Shown: positions 7,317 through 18,705, counted from the stretch's first letter. The stretch is 64,000 nucleotides of DNA from Brevibacillus reuszeri (GCF_001187725.1 NZ_LGIQ01000011.1:594017-658016); one strand, 5' to 3'. The notes: generated by a model not told the origin, from the letters alone. A program made the numbers and translations.

Positions 7317-8264
7317 CTACTTGTTGTGGAGTTGATCCATCAGCTTTTGCAGCTCCTGATCTTGTGAAGGATCATATCCTGTATCTTTTTCAACAAAAGC
7401 TTGTCCACTTTGCATTGACTCCAGAAATGCTTTGTCAGCTGCCGCTCTTTTATCAAAGCCACTTTGATAGGGAGTGTCCTTATTCCCTTGTCGGTAGCCT
7501 TTTCCTTTGGATTGCTCATGCTCCAACATAGCAGCCTGCACCTGTTGTAATGTTCGTAGTCCTCTATCAGACCACCCAACCAGGATCTTTGTGATGTACT
7601 TCCAGCTTCTGGCACCATTCGTTACTGTTTCTCGTATGGCTTCCACAATGATTTCGTTTGGTTCATCGAAATGTTTACCGTCCATCCACTGTATCATGTC
7701 TTCAACAACAAGCGGGGGAATCACACCGATGTTCTCTTGGTAAAAGGTTATTGGGTCTGGAGATTTATCAGTGGGACTAATTTCTGGAGCTGGTGCTGGT
7801 CCCGCTTTTTCTTTTTCTTGTTCTTCTTCTTGTTCTTTTTCTTTTTCTTCCCCCAAGTCTATGCATACCGTATCGATACCGTATCCATACCGTTCACATT
7901 GTGCAAGGAACAGAGTCACGAACTCGCTATTTTTCACCTGTTTCAATTCTTTTCTGATGCAAGCCTTAACCTTTGGACTGTTGATCCGATTGTGCTTGAT
8001 CCAATTCAAGATCATGATTTCTTTCGTGCTGTCGGAGTATACAATTTTTCCATATTCCTCAAAACGTTTGATCAGCTTTTCAACTGTCTCTCGGTTATAC
8101 CCCGTTTCGGTTTCGGCGATCCTCTTCGGCAGCTCATAGATACCGCATTGAGTTGTTTTGGAATTGGTCATAAGGTAAACAAAGAAATACTTTTCTTCTG
8201 GTGTCAGATCCAAAACAAAGGTATCCTGCCAGAAGGCTGTCTGTAGTTGTCGGTAAGTTGCCAT
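7317..8264 (-). CDS. Phage replisome organiser, DnaD-like
   Basis: 315 residues. The N-terminal ~110 match the winged-helix replisome organiser domain (FWQDTFVLDLTPEEKYFFVY). A low-complexity Glu/Lys linker follows near residues 140-155. The C-terminal DnaD/DnaB_2 domain carries the typical YQENIGVIPP and SWKYITKIL segments. Proteins of this kind bind the phage origin and recruit the helicase loader, here the next gene. Start ATG overlaps the preceding stop (TAATG), with GAGG just upstream. The Glu/Lys linker is encoded by a repetitive GAA/AAG tract. Confidence 0.88.
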   Translation of the reverse strand: MATYRQLQTAFWQDTFVLDLTPEEKYFFVYLMTNSKTTQCGIYELPKRIAETETGYNRETVEKLIKRFEEYGKIVYSDSTKEIMILNWIKHNRINSPKVKACIRKELKQVKNSEFVTLFLAQCERYGYGIDTVCIDLGEEKEKEQEEEQEKEKAGPAPAPEISPTDKSPDPITFYQENIGVIPPLVVEDMIQWMDGKHFDEPNEIIVEAIRETVTNGARSWKYITKILVGWSDRGLRTLQQVQAAMLEHEQSKGKGYRQGNKDTPYQSGFDKRAAADKAFLESMQSGQAFVEKDTGYDPSQDQELQKLMDQLHNK

Positions 8265-8503
8265 TAAGATGCCTCCTCTGGTTGAGATTGTTTATAAAAA
8301 TCTATAAATAGGCTATAAGCTGCGCCGACACCCTCTTGCTTGCTTACTTCACTGATCTGGCGTAGTTGCTCTTCTGAAATTCTGCCTTCGAGTAATGCCT
8401 CAGTAATCGTCTTGACGGCGCGTGCTACTGGATCACCTTCTGCAGCCCTTCTGCAAATGGCAGAGAATTTGTCAGATAGACTACGGTTCGTTTCTTGACT
8501 CAT
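8264..8503 (-). CDS. Phage early protein, 79 aa
   Basis: Small helical protein, no known family. ATG 8503 has a GGAGGG ribosome site and overlaps the upstream stop by four bases (ATGA); its own stop overlaps the DnaD-like start by one base. This tight coupling shows it belongs to the replication operon. Function unknown. Confidence 0.65.
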   Translation of the reverse strand: MSQETNRSLSDKFSAICRRAAEGDPVARAVKTITEALLEGRISEEQLRQISEVSKQEGVGAAYSLFIDFYKQSQPEEAS

Positions 8504-8766
8504 GCAGATAGCCCTCCTTTGTACTGAGCCTGAGACCGTTCCCTTACTGCACGATGCATGACACCAAGTAAATCGTCCCGTAGGTGATCATCACCCATCA
8601 CTTCATCAACTGATAAAAGAGCGTTCTCAGGGAACTTATTTGCGACAGCTTGAAAGAGTTCTTCTGGTGTTGAGTAGTTCTCCCACTTCAGGCCAAGCTT
8701 GGTGCAAAGAGAATAGGTCCTGTTTCTAAACACCTCAAATTCATCCGGCGTATTTGCTTGCTGCAT
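8500..8766 (-). CDS. Phage early protein, 88 aa
   Basis: The product starts MQQANTPDEFEVFRNRTYSL from ATG 8766. Earlier in-frame codons exist to 8901, but the sequence there overlaps other genes and looks unlike protein. The acidic middle and helical C-terminus (RDDLLGVMHRAVRERSQ) are not recognised. It is coupled to the next gene by an ATGA overlap. Confidence 0.55.
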   Translation of the reverse strand: MQQANTPDEFEVFRNRTYSLCTKLGLKWENYSTPEELFQAVANKFPENALLSVDEVMGDDHLRDDLLGVMHRAVRERSQAQYKGGLSA

Positions 8767-8911
8767 GGTCCCCATCCCCTCTCTCAGCTTCCAGAAGAAG
8801 ACGATCACGATGAGCAATTGCGATTTCTGACATTTTGCGAACAGCAGGGTTTTCTCTCGTTTCGGGCAAATCAGGAATGCTTGTATAGATTTGAACTTCA
8901 TCCAACGTCAT
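8741..8911 (-). CDS. Phage early protein, 56 aa
   Basis: Starts MTLDEVQIYTSIPDLPE from ATG 8911, overlapping the preceding stop by 14 bases with no clear ribosome site, so it is probably translated by coupling. The frame extends upstream to 8959, but that part duplicates the coding of the gene at 8898-9050. No family recognised. Confidence 0.45.
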   Translation of the reverse strand: MTLDEVQIYTSIPDLPETRENPAVRKMSEIAIAHRDRLLLEAERGDGDHAASKYAG

Positions 8912-9050
8912 ACAATGTATGATTTTTTTCAAACCATAAATAGAAGGATATGCCGCCATCCGGTTGAATCAGTTGTTTATAATCAAAGCCAACCTCATTT
9001 GACCATTCCACCATCGATTCAATAAGTTCCCTTTGCTTGGCAGTTTTCAC
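8898..9050 (-). CDS. Phage early protein, 50 aa (GTG start)
   Basis: GTG 9050 lies five bases after a GGAGGGG ribosome site, giving a 50-residue product ending FEKNHTLYDVG. The longer frame to 9173 has no support and would cross the early promoter region. It is the first gene of the leftward early block after the inverted-arm region at 9069-9141. Function unknown. Confidence 0.5.
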   Translation of the reverse strand: MKTAKQRELIESMVEWSNEVGFDYKQLIQPDGGISFYLWFEKNHTLYDVG

Positions 9051-9068
9051 ACGATCCCCTCCGTTTGT

Positions 9069-9141
9069 TTGGAGGACAAACTTTATGTATACATTTTTGT
9101 AACATTCGCTATAATGATTAAGAGCGAGGCTTGTCCTCCAA
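9069..9141. promoter_or_regulatory. Early control region bracketed by 11-bp inverted arms
   Basis: TTGGAGGACAA (9069-9079) and TTGTCCTCCAA (9131-9141) are perfect inverted copies separated by 51 bases. The A/T-rich middle holds TATAAT on the + strand (9110-9115) and a TATACAT -10-like element on the - strand. The left arm abuts the ribosome site of the gene at 9050. It could be a paired operator or a long RNA hairpin. Confidence 0.5.
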
Positions 9142-9194
9142 TTGAATCGGTTGTCATTTCCTTGGTCCGGCAAGACTTTCGGGAAATGATTGTA

Positions 9195-9350
9195 TTACCC
9201 CACCTGTTGGTAGCAGGTGGTTTTTTCGTTTTCAAGCATGTTTGCCATCATCAATAACCCGTTAAAAGCTTCCGCACAAATACTAGGCATCTGCTCAGGG
9301 TATTTCATAATGTCATCCACCATCTCTACTGGGGTAGCCAGGTTGTCCAT
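9195..9350 (-). CDS. Phage early protein, 51 aa
   Basis: MDNLATPVEMVDDIMKYPEQ from ATG 9350 with GAAAGGAG upstream. Acidic, helical, two cysteines. The final codons coincide with a + strand hairpin (CCACCTG/CAGGTGG) followed by T6 at 9199-9225, which would end transcripts coming from the left. Not recognised. Confidence 0.5.
   Translation of the reverse strand: MDNLATPVEMVDDIMKYPEQMPSICAEAFNGLLMMANMLENEKTTCYQQVG
9199..9225 (+). terminator. Terminator hairpin on the + strand
   Basis: CCACCTG-TTGGTAG-CAGGTGG followed by six T. It lies within the 3' end of the small - strand gene. No + strand gene ends here, so it may end a short transcript from the TATAAT at 9110. Confidence 0.55.
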
Positions 9351-9445
9351 TTTATGCATCTCCTTTCAGGTAGGTTTTCCCTTCCTAATGTCGAATATTG
9401 GAAGTTGTCGAGACTACCAAATCGTTACTGGAAGGAGGTGAAGAC

Positions 9446-10240
9446 ATGAAAAACGATCCTTTTGAACAACTGAGAAGAACGCAAGATATGTGGCATAAGA
9501 TGAATTCACCTTTATTCCAAGAAATCCAACGACAAGCAGCTCGGATAAATGAAATGAGGTCGCCATTTCTACAAATACAAGAACAGTTGATTGCAATTAA
9601 GAACCTTTCACTTACTAGTCAAATTGATACGATCAGTCTTGGTACACTGGGGATTCAGCAAACCATGATGGAGTCATTGAGTCCGGCATTTAATCAACTG
9701 AGAGAGCTTTCTCAGAACAGCACTGTTCAAATTTCCCAAAATCTTAGCAGTGCGTTTAAGATTGATTTTGAGAAAATATCTCCTTTATTGAAAATTGCTA
9801 TGGAACAAAAAATTCGATGGGATGAGGTTGTTCCTAGTGAACGAGTCTCAGGGATGATCAACCGGTGGGAACCCATAATTGAAAGTGCTTCAGAGTCGAT
9901 TCATCTAGACGAAGAGGTATTTCTCACTGAAAATATCCCTACCACTCTTTCAATTCTCGATATCAACGAAGCATTGCCCTCGCAGCCAGACCAACCGGTA
10001 ATTACATTTACATGGCGAGACTTTCTAACTGTCGTTGGTTTGCTTATTGCTCTCGTGGCAACCCTAGATGCTGGAAACTCACGAGGAACCTCTTTGACTG
10101 AAGAGATCTACGGAGCAAGTAAAACATCAGTAATTGAACTCGGGCAAATATTGGACGATACTTACAACTTCTTCACTTCGAATTTTCCTGAAGGCCCAAG
10201 CGACCATTTAAACTATCAAGGATTTCCTGGGAATCCTTAA
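9446..10240 (+). CDS. Prophage membrane-anchored protein, 264 aa, unknown function
   Basis: ATG 9446 has an ideal GGAGGTG ribosome site; the frame opens earlier at 9398. The first ~170 residues are helical and polar, followed by an acidic stretch. One hydrophobic helix (FLTVVGLLIALVATLDAG) lies around residue 195-212, followed by a short tail. It is the only sizeable + strand gene in the early region and converges on, and overlaps, a small membrane gene on the other strand. Membrane proteins so placed are often lysogeny-expressed cargo, for example superinfection exclusion, but that is inference. Confidence 0.6.
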   Translation: MKNDPFEQLRRTQDMWHKMNSPLFQEIQRQAARINEMRSPFLQIQEQLIAIKNLSLTSQIDTISLGTLGIQQTMMESLSPAFNQLRELSQNSTVQISQNLSSAFKIDFEKISPLLKIAMEQKIRWDEVVPSERVSGMINRWEPIIESASESIHLDEEVFLTENIPTTLSILDINEALPSQPDQPVITFTWRDFLTVVGLLIALVATLDAGNSRGTSLTEEIYGASKTSVIELGQILDDTYNFFTSNFPEGPSDHLNYQGFPGNP

Positions 10241-10412
10241 CAGCATTCTGTAATTCATTAAGTACTTTTTTGTGCTGCTCAATCTGCTGCTCATAGCGCT
10301 GGTTGAGCCTTCTTTTTTCTGCTTCGTTAAAAAAACTCGTGATAATCAAGGCTGCCGTTCCAATGGACAAGACAATCGCAATATATTTCGGAGTGAAAAT
10401 CTTCTTTACCAT
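10173..10412 (-). CDS. Small membrane/coiled-coil phage protein, 79 aa
   Basis: ATG 10412 follows an AGGAGGTGA ribosome site; GTG 10418 is too close to it. An N-terminal transmembrane helix (YIAIVLSIGTAALIITSFF) is followed by a charged coiled coil (RRLNQRYEQQIEQHKKVLNE). The last 68 bases overlap the convergent gene at 9446-10240. It could be a phage membrane protein or an inhibitor partner of its convergent neighbour; neither is proven. Confidence 0.55.
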   Translation of the reverse strand: MVKKIFTPKYIAIVLSIGTAALIITSFFNEAEKRRLNQRYEQQIEQHKKVLNELQNAVKDSQEILDSLNGRLGLQENSK

Positions 10413-10455
10413 CCCCACTCACCTCCTCTCAGGTCGTCCTCCAAATTAACGCTGA

Positions 10456-10725
10456 TCATACACTGGCCTGTTCATCTAACCATTTTTCCAAAAATGCTCG
10501 TGTCTGCTTGGCTGGAAAGTACCATTTACTCCCTACTTTTCGTTTGGGAAAGCGCTTATCAAAGAAAAACTGTTCCTGTATAAAGTTCCAACTCATACAC
10601 GTCCTTCGACGCAACTCTTTTGCATCCCAATACACGTACTCCGCATCGACTTCTTTGATAAGCTCAGAAATCTTTTCTCGGCAAAGCTGTTTGACCCCTG
10701 CCTCATTGATTTTTACGTCAATCAT
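10456..10725 (-). CDS. Phage DNA-binding protein, excisionase-like HTH
   Basis: 89 residues from ATG 10725 (AAAGGGGGAG ribosome site, six bases). The stretch RTCMSWNFIQEQFFFDKRFP followed by RKVGSKWYFPAKQTRAFLEK is typical of MerR/excisionase-like winged helix proteins, which read a short motif and bend DNA. In this position, second in the leftward early operon, it could be an excisionase or a regulator. Confidence 0.65.
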   Translation of the reverse strand: MIDVKINEAGVKQLCREKISELIKEVDAEYVYWDAKELRRRTCMSWNFIQEQFFFDKRFPKRKVGSKWYFPAKQTRAFLEKWLDEQASV

Positions 10726-10758
10726 TAACAACTCCCCCTTTCATTCGCCCGACACTCG

Positions 10759-10971
10759 TCAGGCGGTACTCTGTTTTTCCTGTTCGAAAAGGTAATCAAG
10801 AGAGCAAGATGGAAAGAAAATCGAGCGAATCCGGTTAACCTCACTCCATGTAAATTCTGTCTTTCCAGATAGTTTGTTACCCAGCGTCCTTTCGTTAAGT
10901 TCAAGCTTTTCAGCCATTGCTGATGCTGTTAGCCGATTCCTTGCCATCTCCGCTCGGATGTTTGGAAACAT
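10759..10971 (-). CDS. Cro-like XRE-family regulator
   Basis: 70 residues from ATG 10971, with a GAGGGGGG ribosome site; the frame extends to 11001 but without one. The helix-turn-helix is MARNRLTASAMAEKLELNER. It is first in the leftward early operon and divergent from the repressor at 11146, as in a lambda-like switch. Operator-like repeats lie on its promoter, so it probably shares sites with the repressor. Confidence 0.8.
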   Translation of the reverse strand: MFPNIRAEMARNRLTASAMAEKLELNERTLGNKLSGKTEFTWSEVNRIRSIFFPSCSLDYLFEQEKQSTA

Positions 10972-10984
10972 CGTAACACCCCCC

Positions 10985-11136
10985 TCTCTACGATGCATCA
11001 TAACTTACAACTAACACTTTATACAATGCATCGTAGTTTACCAACGTAAAATTACATTATTTCTACAATGCATCGAACCAAATCGCTTTACATAGTACGA
11101 TTTATACTATAGAATGTAATCAAAACTACGATGGAG
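10985..11136. promoter_or_regulatory. Lysogeny switch: divergent promoters and repeated operators
   Basis: Operator-like sites: TACGATGCATCATA (10989-11002), ACAATGCATCGTAG (11023-11036) and TACAATGCATCGAA (11064-11077), with half-sites GTACGAT near 11095 and CTACGATG at 11126-11133. The leftward promoter is -35 TTGTAT (11026-11021), 18 bases, -10 TATGAT (11002-10997), so the first two sites cover its -10 and -35. The rightward promoter is TTTACA (11087-11092), 17 bases, TAGAAT (11110-11115). Confidence 0.75.
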
Positions 11137-11145
11137 GGTAATTAA

Positions 11146-11472
11146 ATGTCGTTGACAGTGAAGCTGACTGACTTGATGACTGAAAGGGGAATAAACCGTT
11201 CCGAATTGGCAAAGGGCTCTGGCGTGCCATACACAACAATCGTTGCATTGTTTGATAAAGGTGCCGACAACATTAAATTATCAACTCTACGAAAACTAGC
11301 TGATTATTTTGGTGTGACCCTTGACGATCTTGCTGGCCACGGAGAATCAAATCAGCAAGATACACATACCATAGCTGCCCATCATGATGGAGAAGATTGG
11401 ACTGATGACGAACTTGAGGAAATCGAGCGTTTCAAAGAATTTGTTAAATTAAAGAGAAAACAGCAGGAGTGA
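11146..11472 (+). CDS. Phage repressor, XRE family (CI-like)
   Basis: 108 residues, ATG 11146 after GGAGGG. The N-terminal HTH spans roughly residues 5-60 (RSELAKGSGVPYTTIVALF, then LSTLRKLADYFGVTLDDLAG). The C-terminus is acidic and helical (DDELEEIERFKEFVKLKRK), with no LexA-like peptidase domain. It is followed four bases later by an ImmA-like metallopeptidase, the ICEBs1/phi105-type arrangement in which the peptidase cuts the repressor on induction. The operators upstream point to autoregulation. Confidence 0.85.
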   Translation: MSLTVKLTDLMTERGINRSELAKGSGVPYTTIVALFDKGADNIKLSTLRKLADYFGVTLDDLAGHGESNQQDTHTIAAHHDGEDWTDDELEEIERFKEFVKLKRKQQE

Positions 11473-11476
11473 CCGA

Positions 11477-11938
11477 ATGACTTACGAGGAACTAATAGAG
11501 GAGGCTGTACAACACGGACTAGACATCTATGAAATGCCTTTGAAACCAAGAATTAAAGGACTATATAGCAATGACATTATCGGGATAAATAAAAGCATTG
11601 CAACCACTATCGAAAAGACCTGTATTCTTGCAGAAGAAATTGGACATCATTTCAAAACATCAGGTAATATCTTGGACCAATCTAAAATTGAAAATCGGCA
11701 GCAAGAAAATCGAGCTAGAAGCTGGGCTTACGAAAAACTTGTTCCATTAGATGCGTTTGTACAAGCTCATAAACAAGGCATTAAAAATCGATATGAACTT
11801 GCGGATTATCTTGGGGTAACCGAGGTTTTTCTTGACTCCGCCATAAATAGGTACATCGAAAAGTACGGTACACATGTGACTTTTGGTCTCTCAACTATTA
11901 TTTTTGAGCCATTAGGTGTACTTGAACTATTTGAATAA
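11477..11938 (+). CDS. ImmA/IrrE-family metallopeptidase
   Basis: 153 residues. The motif CILAEEIGHHF is the phage ImmA version of the zinc motif, with Glu where the first His of HExxH would be; this EExGH form is common in phage homologues. A further helical region (RSWAYEKLVPLDAFVQAHKQ) and an HTH-like YELADYLGVTEVFLDSAINR follow, as in the family. ImmA proteins cleave the cognate repressor to induce the element. It is cotranscribed with the repressor just upstream. Confidence 0.85.
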   Translation: MTYEELIEEAVQHGLDIYEMPLKPRIKGLYSNDIIGINKSIATTIEKTCILAEEIGHHFKTSGNILDQSKIENRQQENRARSWAYEKLVPLDAFVQAHKQGIKNRYELADYLGVTEVFLDSAINRYIEKYGTHVTFGLSTIIFEPLGVLELFE

Positions 11939-12021
11939 CTTTGCGCTTTCCAGCCGCAAGGCTGTTTACTATACAATCAAACACGAACAAACATTCGCAA
12001 ACAGGGAGGAGTACCCCTCAA

Positions 12022-13164
12022 ATGGCATCATTCCGAAAGCGCGGTGACACATGGGAATACCGCATCCGGTACACGGATCGGCAGACTGGTAAGTTTAAAG
12101 AAAAATCCAAAGGTGGTTTCCGGACAAAAAAAGAAGCCCAACTTGCAGCTAACGAAGAGGAATCAAAAATTAACCAGTACGGTTTTGCGGAAAATGGAGA
12201 CGAGATTGTTTCGAGGTATTTTGATGATTGGCTTGAAGTTTACAAGAAACCTAACGTAAAACCAATTACGTACTCGGTGCAAGAGAGAAACGTCAGGCTC
12301 AATATTCTCCCTCGCTGGGGAAAATACCGTTTGAAAGACATAACCAGGACAGAGTATCAGAAGTGGATCAATAAACTCCGTGAACACTACAGTGAAGGAA
12401 CCGTTAGACGCATACACAGTATATTTAGTAATGCAATCAATGACGCTGTGCATGAATTTCGTATAATCCGCGAGAACCCTATTCAACGAATAAAAATACC
12501 AAAAGAAGTAAGCAAAGAACACCAGGTAAGTCATTTCACAAAAGAGCAGCTTAACCTCTTCCTTGAATCTCTTCAAACACCTCAGAAGAAAGCTAAATAC
12601 AAACACTCACAGCAGTATTACGCCTTGTTTACTTTGATCGCTCGAACTGGCCTCCGGATCGGAGAAGCTCTTGCACTAACCTGGGATGACATAGAAAGCG
12701 ACCGGCTAAGAATCAACAAAACGCTTGTGTATCCACTTAATTCAGAACCATATATTTCAACCCCTAAATCCAAAGCGAGTGGTCGTACAATTAAACTGGA
12801 TGTTCATACTATCAAAGTCATGCGTCGACACAAGATTAACCAGAATGAGGTTATTTTGCGTTACGAGAACTATCTAGCATCCGACAGAAACCTCATGTTC
12901 CACCAACACGACGGCCGCTGGCTCCGTACCAATGTGGTACGTGATTACTTCAAAGAGGTTTGCAAGCGAGTAGGTATCCCCGTTCTCTCCCCTCATGCAC
13001 TCAGACATTCCCACGCGGTTCACTTATTAGAAGCGGGAGCAAATATAAAATACGTGTCTGAGCGACTCGGACACGCAAGCGTCAAAGTCACAGCAGACAC
13101 GTATTTACATGTTACAAAAAAGATTGAGGACGATGCTTTAGCCCTCTACTCCAAATATATTTGA
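12022..13164 (+). CDS. Prophage tyrosine integrase
   Basis: 380 residues from ATG 12022 (GGAGGAG upstream; the frame opens at 11941 but lacks a start signal). The N-terminal arm-binding domain (WEYRIRYTDRQTGKFKEKSK) is followed by a SAM-like core-binding domain and the catalytic domain. Active-site residues are visible: Arg in ARTGLRIGEAL, His-x-x-Arg in SPHALRHSH, Gly-His in SERLGHAS and Tyr in TADTYLHV. It ends 55 bases from the 3' end of sufB, as expected for an integrase next to its attachment site. Confidence 0.92.
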   Translation: MASFRKRGDTWEYRIRYTDRQTGKFKEKSKGGFRTKKEAQLAANEEESKINQYGFAENGDEIVSRYFDDWLEVYKKPNVKPITYSVQERNVRLNILPRWGKYRLKDITRTEYQKWINKLREHYSEGTVRRIHSIFSNAINDAVHEFRIIRENPIQRIKIPKEVSKEHQVSHFTKEQLNLFLESLQTPQKKAKYKHSQQYYALFTLIARTGLRIGEALALTWDDIESDRLRINKTLVYPLNSEPYISTPKSKASGRTIKLDVHTIKVMRRHKINQNEVILRYENYLASDRNLMFHQHDGRWLRTNVVRDYFKEVCKRVGIPVLSPHALRHSHAVHLLEAGANIKYVSERLGHASVKVTADTYLHVTKKIEDDALALYSKYI

Positions 13165-13219
13165 GAAAATTGTGGGCAAACACATTTTGCAATCCAATAA
13201 TCCCTTGGTATATCAAGGT
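13165..13219. other. Prophage-host junction, candidate attachment site
   Basis: The 55 bases between the integrase stop and the sufB stop contain an inverted repeat CCTTG-GTATAT-CAAGG at 13203-13218 next to sufB. The SufB C-terminus (FEMEGSIG) is normal, so the phage either sits just beyond the gene or regenerates its end. No tRNA is present. Confidence 0.45.
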
Positions 13220-14617
13220 TTAACCAATCGAACCTTCCATTTCGAACTTGATCAGACGGTTCATTTCTACTGCATACTCCATCGGCAATTCTTTTGTGAA
13301 TGGCTCGATGAAGCCCATTACGATCATTTCAGTCGCTTCTGCTTCTGAAAGTCCGCGGCTCATCAGATAGAACAATTGATCCTCGGATACTTTGGAAACA
13401 GTCGCTTCGTGCTCGAGCGTAATGTTGTCGTTCATGATCTCGTTGTACGGGATCGTGTCGGACGTGGACAGTTTATCCAAAATCAGCGTATCGCACTTGA
13501 TGTTGGACTTGGAGCCTTCCGACTTGCGACCAAATTGTGCGAGACCGCGATAAGTTACTTTACCGCCATCACGGGAGATGGATTTGGAAATGATAGTAGA
13601 TGTGCAATCCGGAGCCAAGTGAATCATTTTGGCACCTGCGTCTTGGTGTTGTCCTTTTCCTGCTACTGCGATGGATAGAACGGTACCTTTTGCACGAGGA
13701 CCTTTCATGATTACAGCTGGATATTTCATCGTCAGCTTGGAACCAATGTTACCATCAATCCATTCCATGTTCGCATCAGCATATGCAACCGCACGTTTGG
13801 TAACGAGGTTGTATACGTTGTTGGACCAGTTTTGGATGGTGGTATAACGGCAACGGCCGCGTTCTTTTACGATGATTTCTACAACTGCGGAGTGCAGGGA
13901 GTCTGTGCTGTAGATTGGAGCTGTACAGCCTTCGACATAGTGTACGAACGCATCTTCATCCACGATGATCAGCGTGCGCTCAAATTGACCCATGTTCTCC
14001 GAGTTAATGCGGAAGTATGCTTGCAGCGGAGTATCTACCTTTACGCCTTTTGGAACGTAAATGAAGGAACCACCGGACCATACAGCCGAGTTGAGTGCAG
14101 AAAACTTGTTGTCTGCTGCTGGAATTACTGTCGCGAAATATTCTTTCACGATTTCTGGGTGCAGCTTCACAGCGGAATCCATATCGCAGAAGAGTACGCC
14201 CAATTTTTCCAGGTCTTCCTGCATGTTGTGGTAAACAACCTCGGATTCATACTGTGCGGATACACCAGCGAGGAACTTTTGCTCAGCTTCTGGAATACCC
14301 AGCTTGTCAAAAGTCGCCTTGATTTCTTCTGGAACCTCATCCCAGCTACGTCCTTGCTTTTCAGAAGGCTTTACGTAGTAAGTGATGTTGTCGAAATCGA
14401 GGTCGTCCAAGTCGCCGCCCCATTTTGGCATAGGGATGCTATTGAAGATGTCCAGAGATTTCAAACGAAACTCCAGCATCCACTCAGGCTCTTCCTTGAT
14501 CTTCGAGATTTCCTCAACGATCTCGCGGGTCAGACCCTTTTTGGTACGGAATACGGAGACGTCCTTATCGTGGAAGCCGTATTGGTAATCCTGTATCTCA
14601 GGGGCTTTTTTAGCCAT
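13220..14617 (-). CDS. sufB: Fe-S cluster assembly scaffold SufB
   Basis: 465 residues, the same length and near-identical termini as Bacillus SufB (MAKK..., FEMEGSIG). SufB forms the SufBCD scaffold on which Fe-S clusters are built from SufS/SufU sulfur. Blocks such as [18 protein letters not shown] and [14 protein letters not shown] are characteristic. Two ATGs stand side by side (14620 and 14617); the second has better spacing to AAGGAGTGA. It is the last gene of the sufCDSUB operon and its 3' end borders the prophage. Confidence 0.95.
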   Translation of the reverse strand: MAKKAPEIQDYQYGFHDKDVSVFRTKKGLTREIVEEISKIKEEPEWMLEFRLKSLDIFNSIPMPKWGGDLDDLDFDNITYYVKPSEKQGRSWDEVPEEIKATFDKLGIPEAEQKFLAGVSAQYESEVVYHNMQEDLEKLGVLFCDMDSAVKLHPEIVKEYFATVIPAADNKFSALNSAVWSGGSFIYVPKGVKVDTPLQAYFRINSENMGQFERTLIIVDEDAFVHYVEGCTAPIYSTDSLHSAVVEIIVKERGRCRYTTIQNWSNNVYNLVTKRAVAYADANMEWIDGNIGSKLTMKYPAVIMKGPRAKGTVLSIAVAGKGQHQDAGAKMIHLAPDCTSTIISKSISRDGGKVTYRGLAQFGRKSEGSKSNIKCDTLILDKLSTSDTIPYNEIMNDNITLEHEATVSKVSEDQLFYLMSRGLSEAEATEMIVMGFIEPFTKELPMEYAVEMNRLIKFEMEGSIG

Positions 14618-14657
14618 CATTGCTCACTCCTTCATTTTCATATCCGTGTAGAAATTG

Positions 14658-17606
<2,949 letters not shown>

Positions 17607-17627
17607 TTCACTGCTGCCTCCTTCTTC

Positions 17628-18416
17628 CTACACGTTGGCGTTTACGGTTTCGTCCTCGATGCCGAGCTCTTCCTTGATCCAGTCATAGCCTTCTGCCTCC
17701 AGGCGTTCAGCCAGCTCAGGACCACCGGACTTCACGATACGACCCTGCATCATTACGTGTACGAAGTCAGGCTTTACATAGTTCAGCAAACGCTGGTAGT
17801 GCGTGATGATCAAGAAACCGCGATCAGCAGAACGCATTTCGTTAACACCATTTGCTACGATTTTCAGAGCGTCAATGTCGAGACCAGAGTCAATCTCGTC
17901 TAAGATACAGATGCTTGGTTCAAGCAACATCATTTGCAGAATTTCATTACGTTTTTTCTCCCCGCCAGAGAAGCCCTCGTTCAGGTAACGGTGGGAGAAG
18001 GAATCGTCCATTTCCAGCGTGCTCATTTTCTTATCCATCTCGCGGATGAATTTCATCAGGGAGATTTCGTTTCCTTCACCACGACGCGCATTGATCGCGG
18101 AACGCATGAAGTCAGAGTTGGTTACGCCGCTGATTTCGGATGGATACTGCATAGCGAGGAACAGGCCTGCGCGTGCGCGCTCGTCTACTGCCATTTCCAA
18201 CAGGTCGTCGCCGTTGATCAGCACTTCGCCTTCGGTTACCTCATATTTTGGGTGACCCATCAGCGTGGATGCCAATGTGGATTTACCGGTACCATTTGGT
18301 CCCATGATCGCGTGCACTTCGCCGCCCTTGATTTCCAGGTTCATGCCTTTGAGGATCTCTTTGTCCTCGATCTTGGCGCGAAGGTTTTTTATTTGCAAAT
18401 GCGGTACTGCTGTCAT
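17628..18416 (-). CDS. sufC: Fe-S assembly ATPase SufC
   Basis: 262 residues from ATG 18416 (GGAGGG ribosome site; the frame extends to 18440). ABC-type ATPase without membrane partner: Walker A GPNGTGKST, signature FSGGEKKRNE, Walker B ICILDEIDSGLD, then an H-loop THYQ. It drives the conformational cycle of SufBCD. First gene of the operon, behind the promoter at 18479-18507. Confidence 0.95.
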   Translation of the reverse strand: MTAVPHLQIKNLRAKIEDKEILKGMNLEIKGGEVHAIMGPNGTGKSTLASTLMGHPKYEVTEGEVLINGDDLLEMAVDERARAGLFLAMQYPSEISGVTNSDFMRSAINARRGEGNEISLMKFIREMDKKMSTLEMDDSFSHRYLNEGFSGGEKKRNEILQMMLLEPSICILDEIDSGLDIDALKIVANGVNEMRSADRGFLIITHYQRLLNYVKPDFVHVMMQGRIVKSGGPELAERLEAEGYDWIKEELGIEDETVNANV

Positions 18417-18478
18417 CTGAATTCCCTCCATACACGTCAAAAGTGAGTTGGTAAATTCTCAATCCATTCTCAATAACT

Positions 18479-18507
18479 ATCTTATAATAAGAATAATTAT
18501 AAATCAA
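18479..18507 (-). promoter_or_regulatory. suf operon promoter
   Basis: Reading the - strand: TTGATT (18507-18502), 17 bases, TAAGAT (18484-18479), about 60 bases before sufC. A direct repeat GAGAATGGATTGAGAAT follows the expected start. The rest of 18,517-18,700 shows nothing recognisable. Confidence 0.6.
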
Positions 18508-18705
18508 GGAATGAAACATATCTGTATTTTTTATATCATTATATATAGAAAGTCCGTTTTTGCTACGTTTATCTTTCCTTGTGAACTACCTGCCCTCAAA
18601 CATTTTTCCCCATGTCACTTTTTGGAATACAACTTCTCCTAAAAGCTTCTTTTTCACACGATTCTCTCCATAAAAAAGACGCTTTTCGAATTCCTAACAG
18701 GAAAA

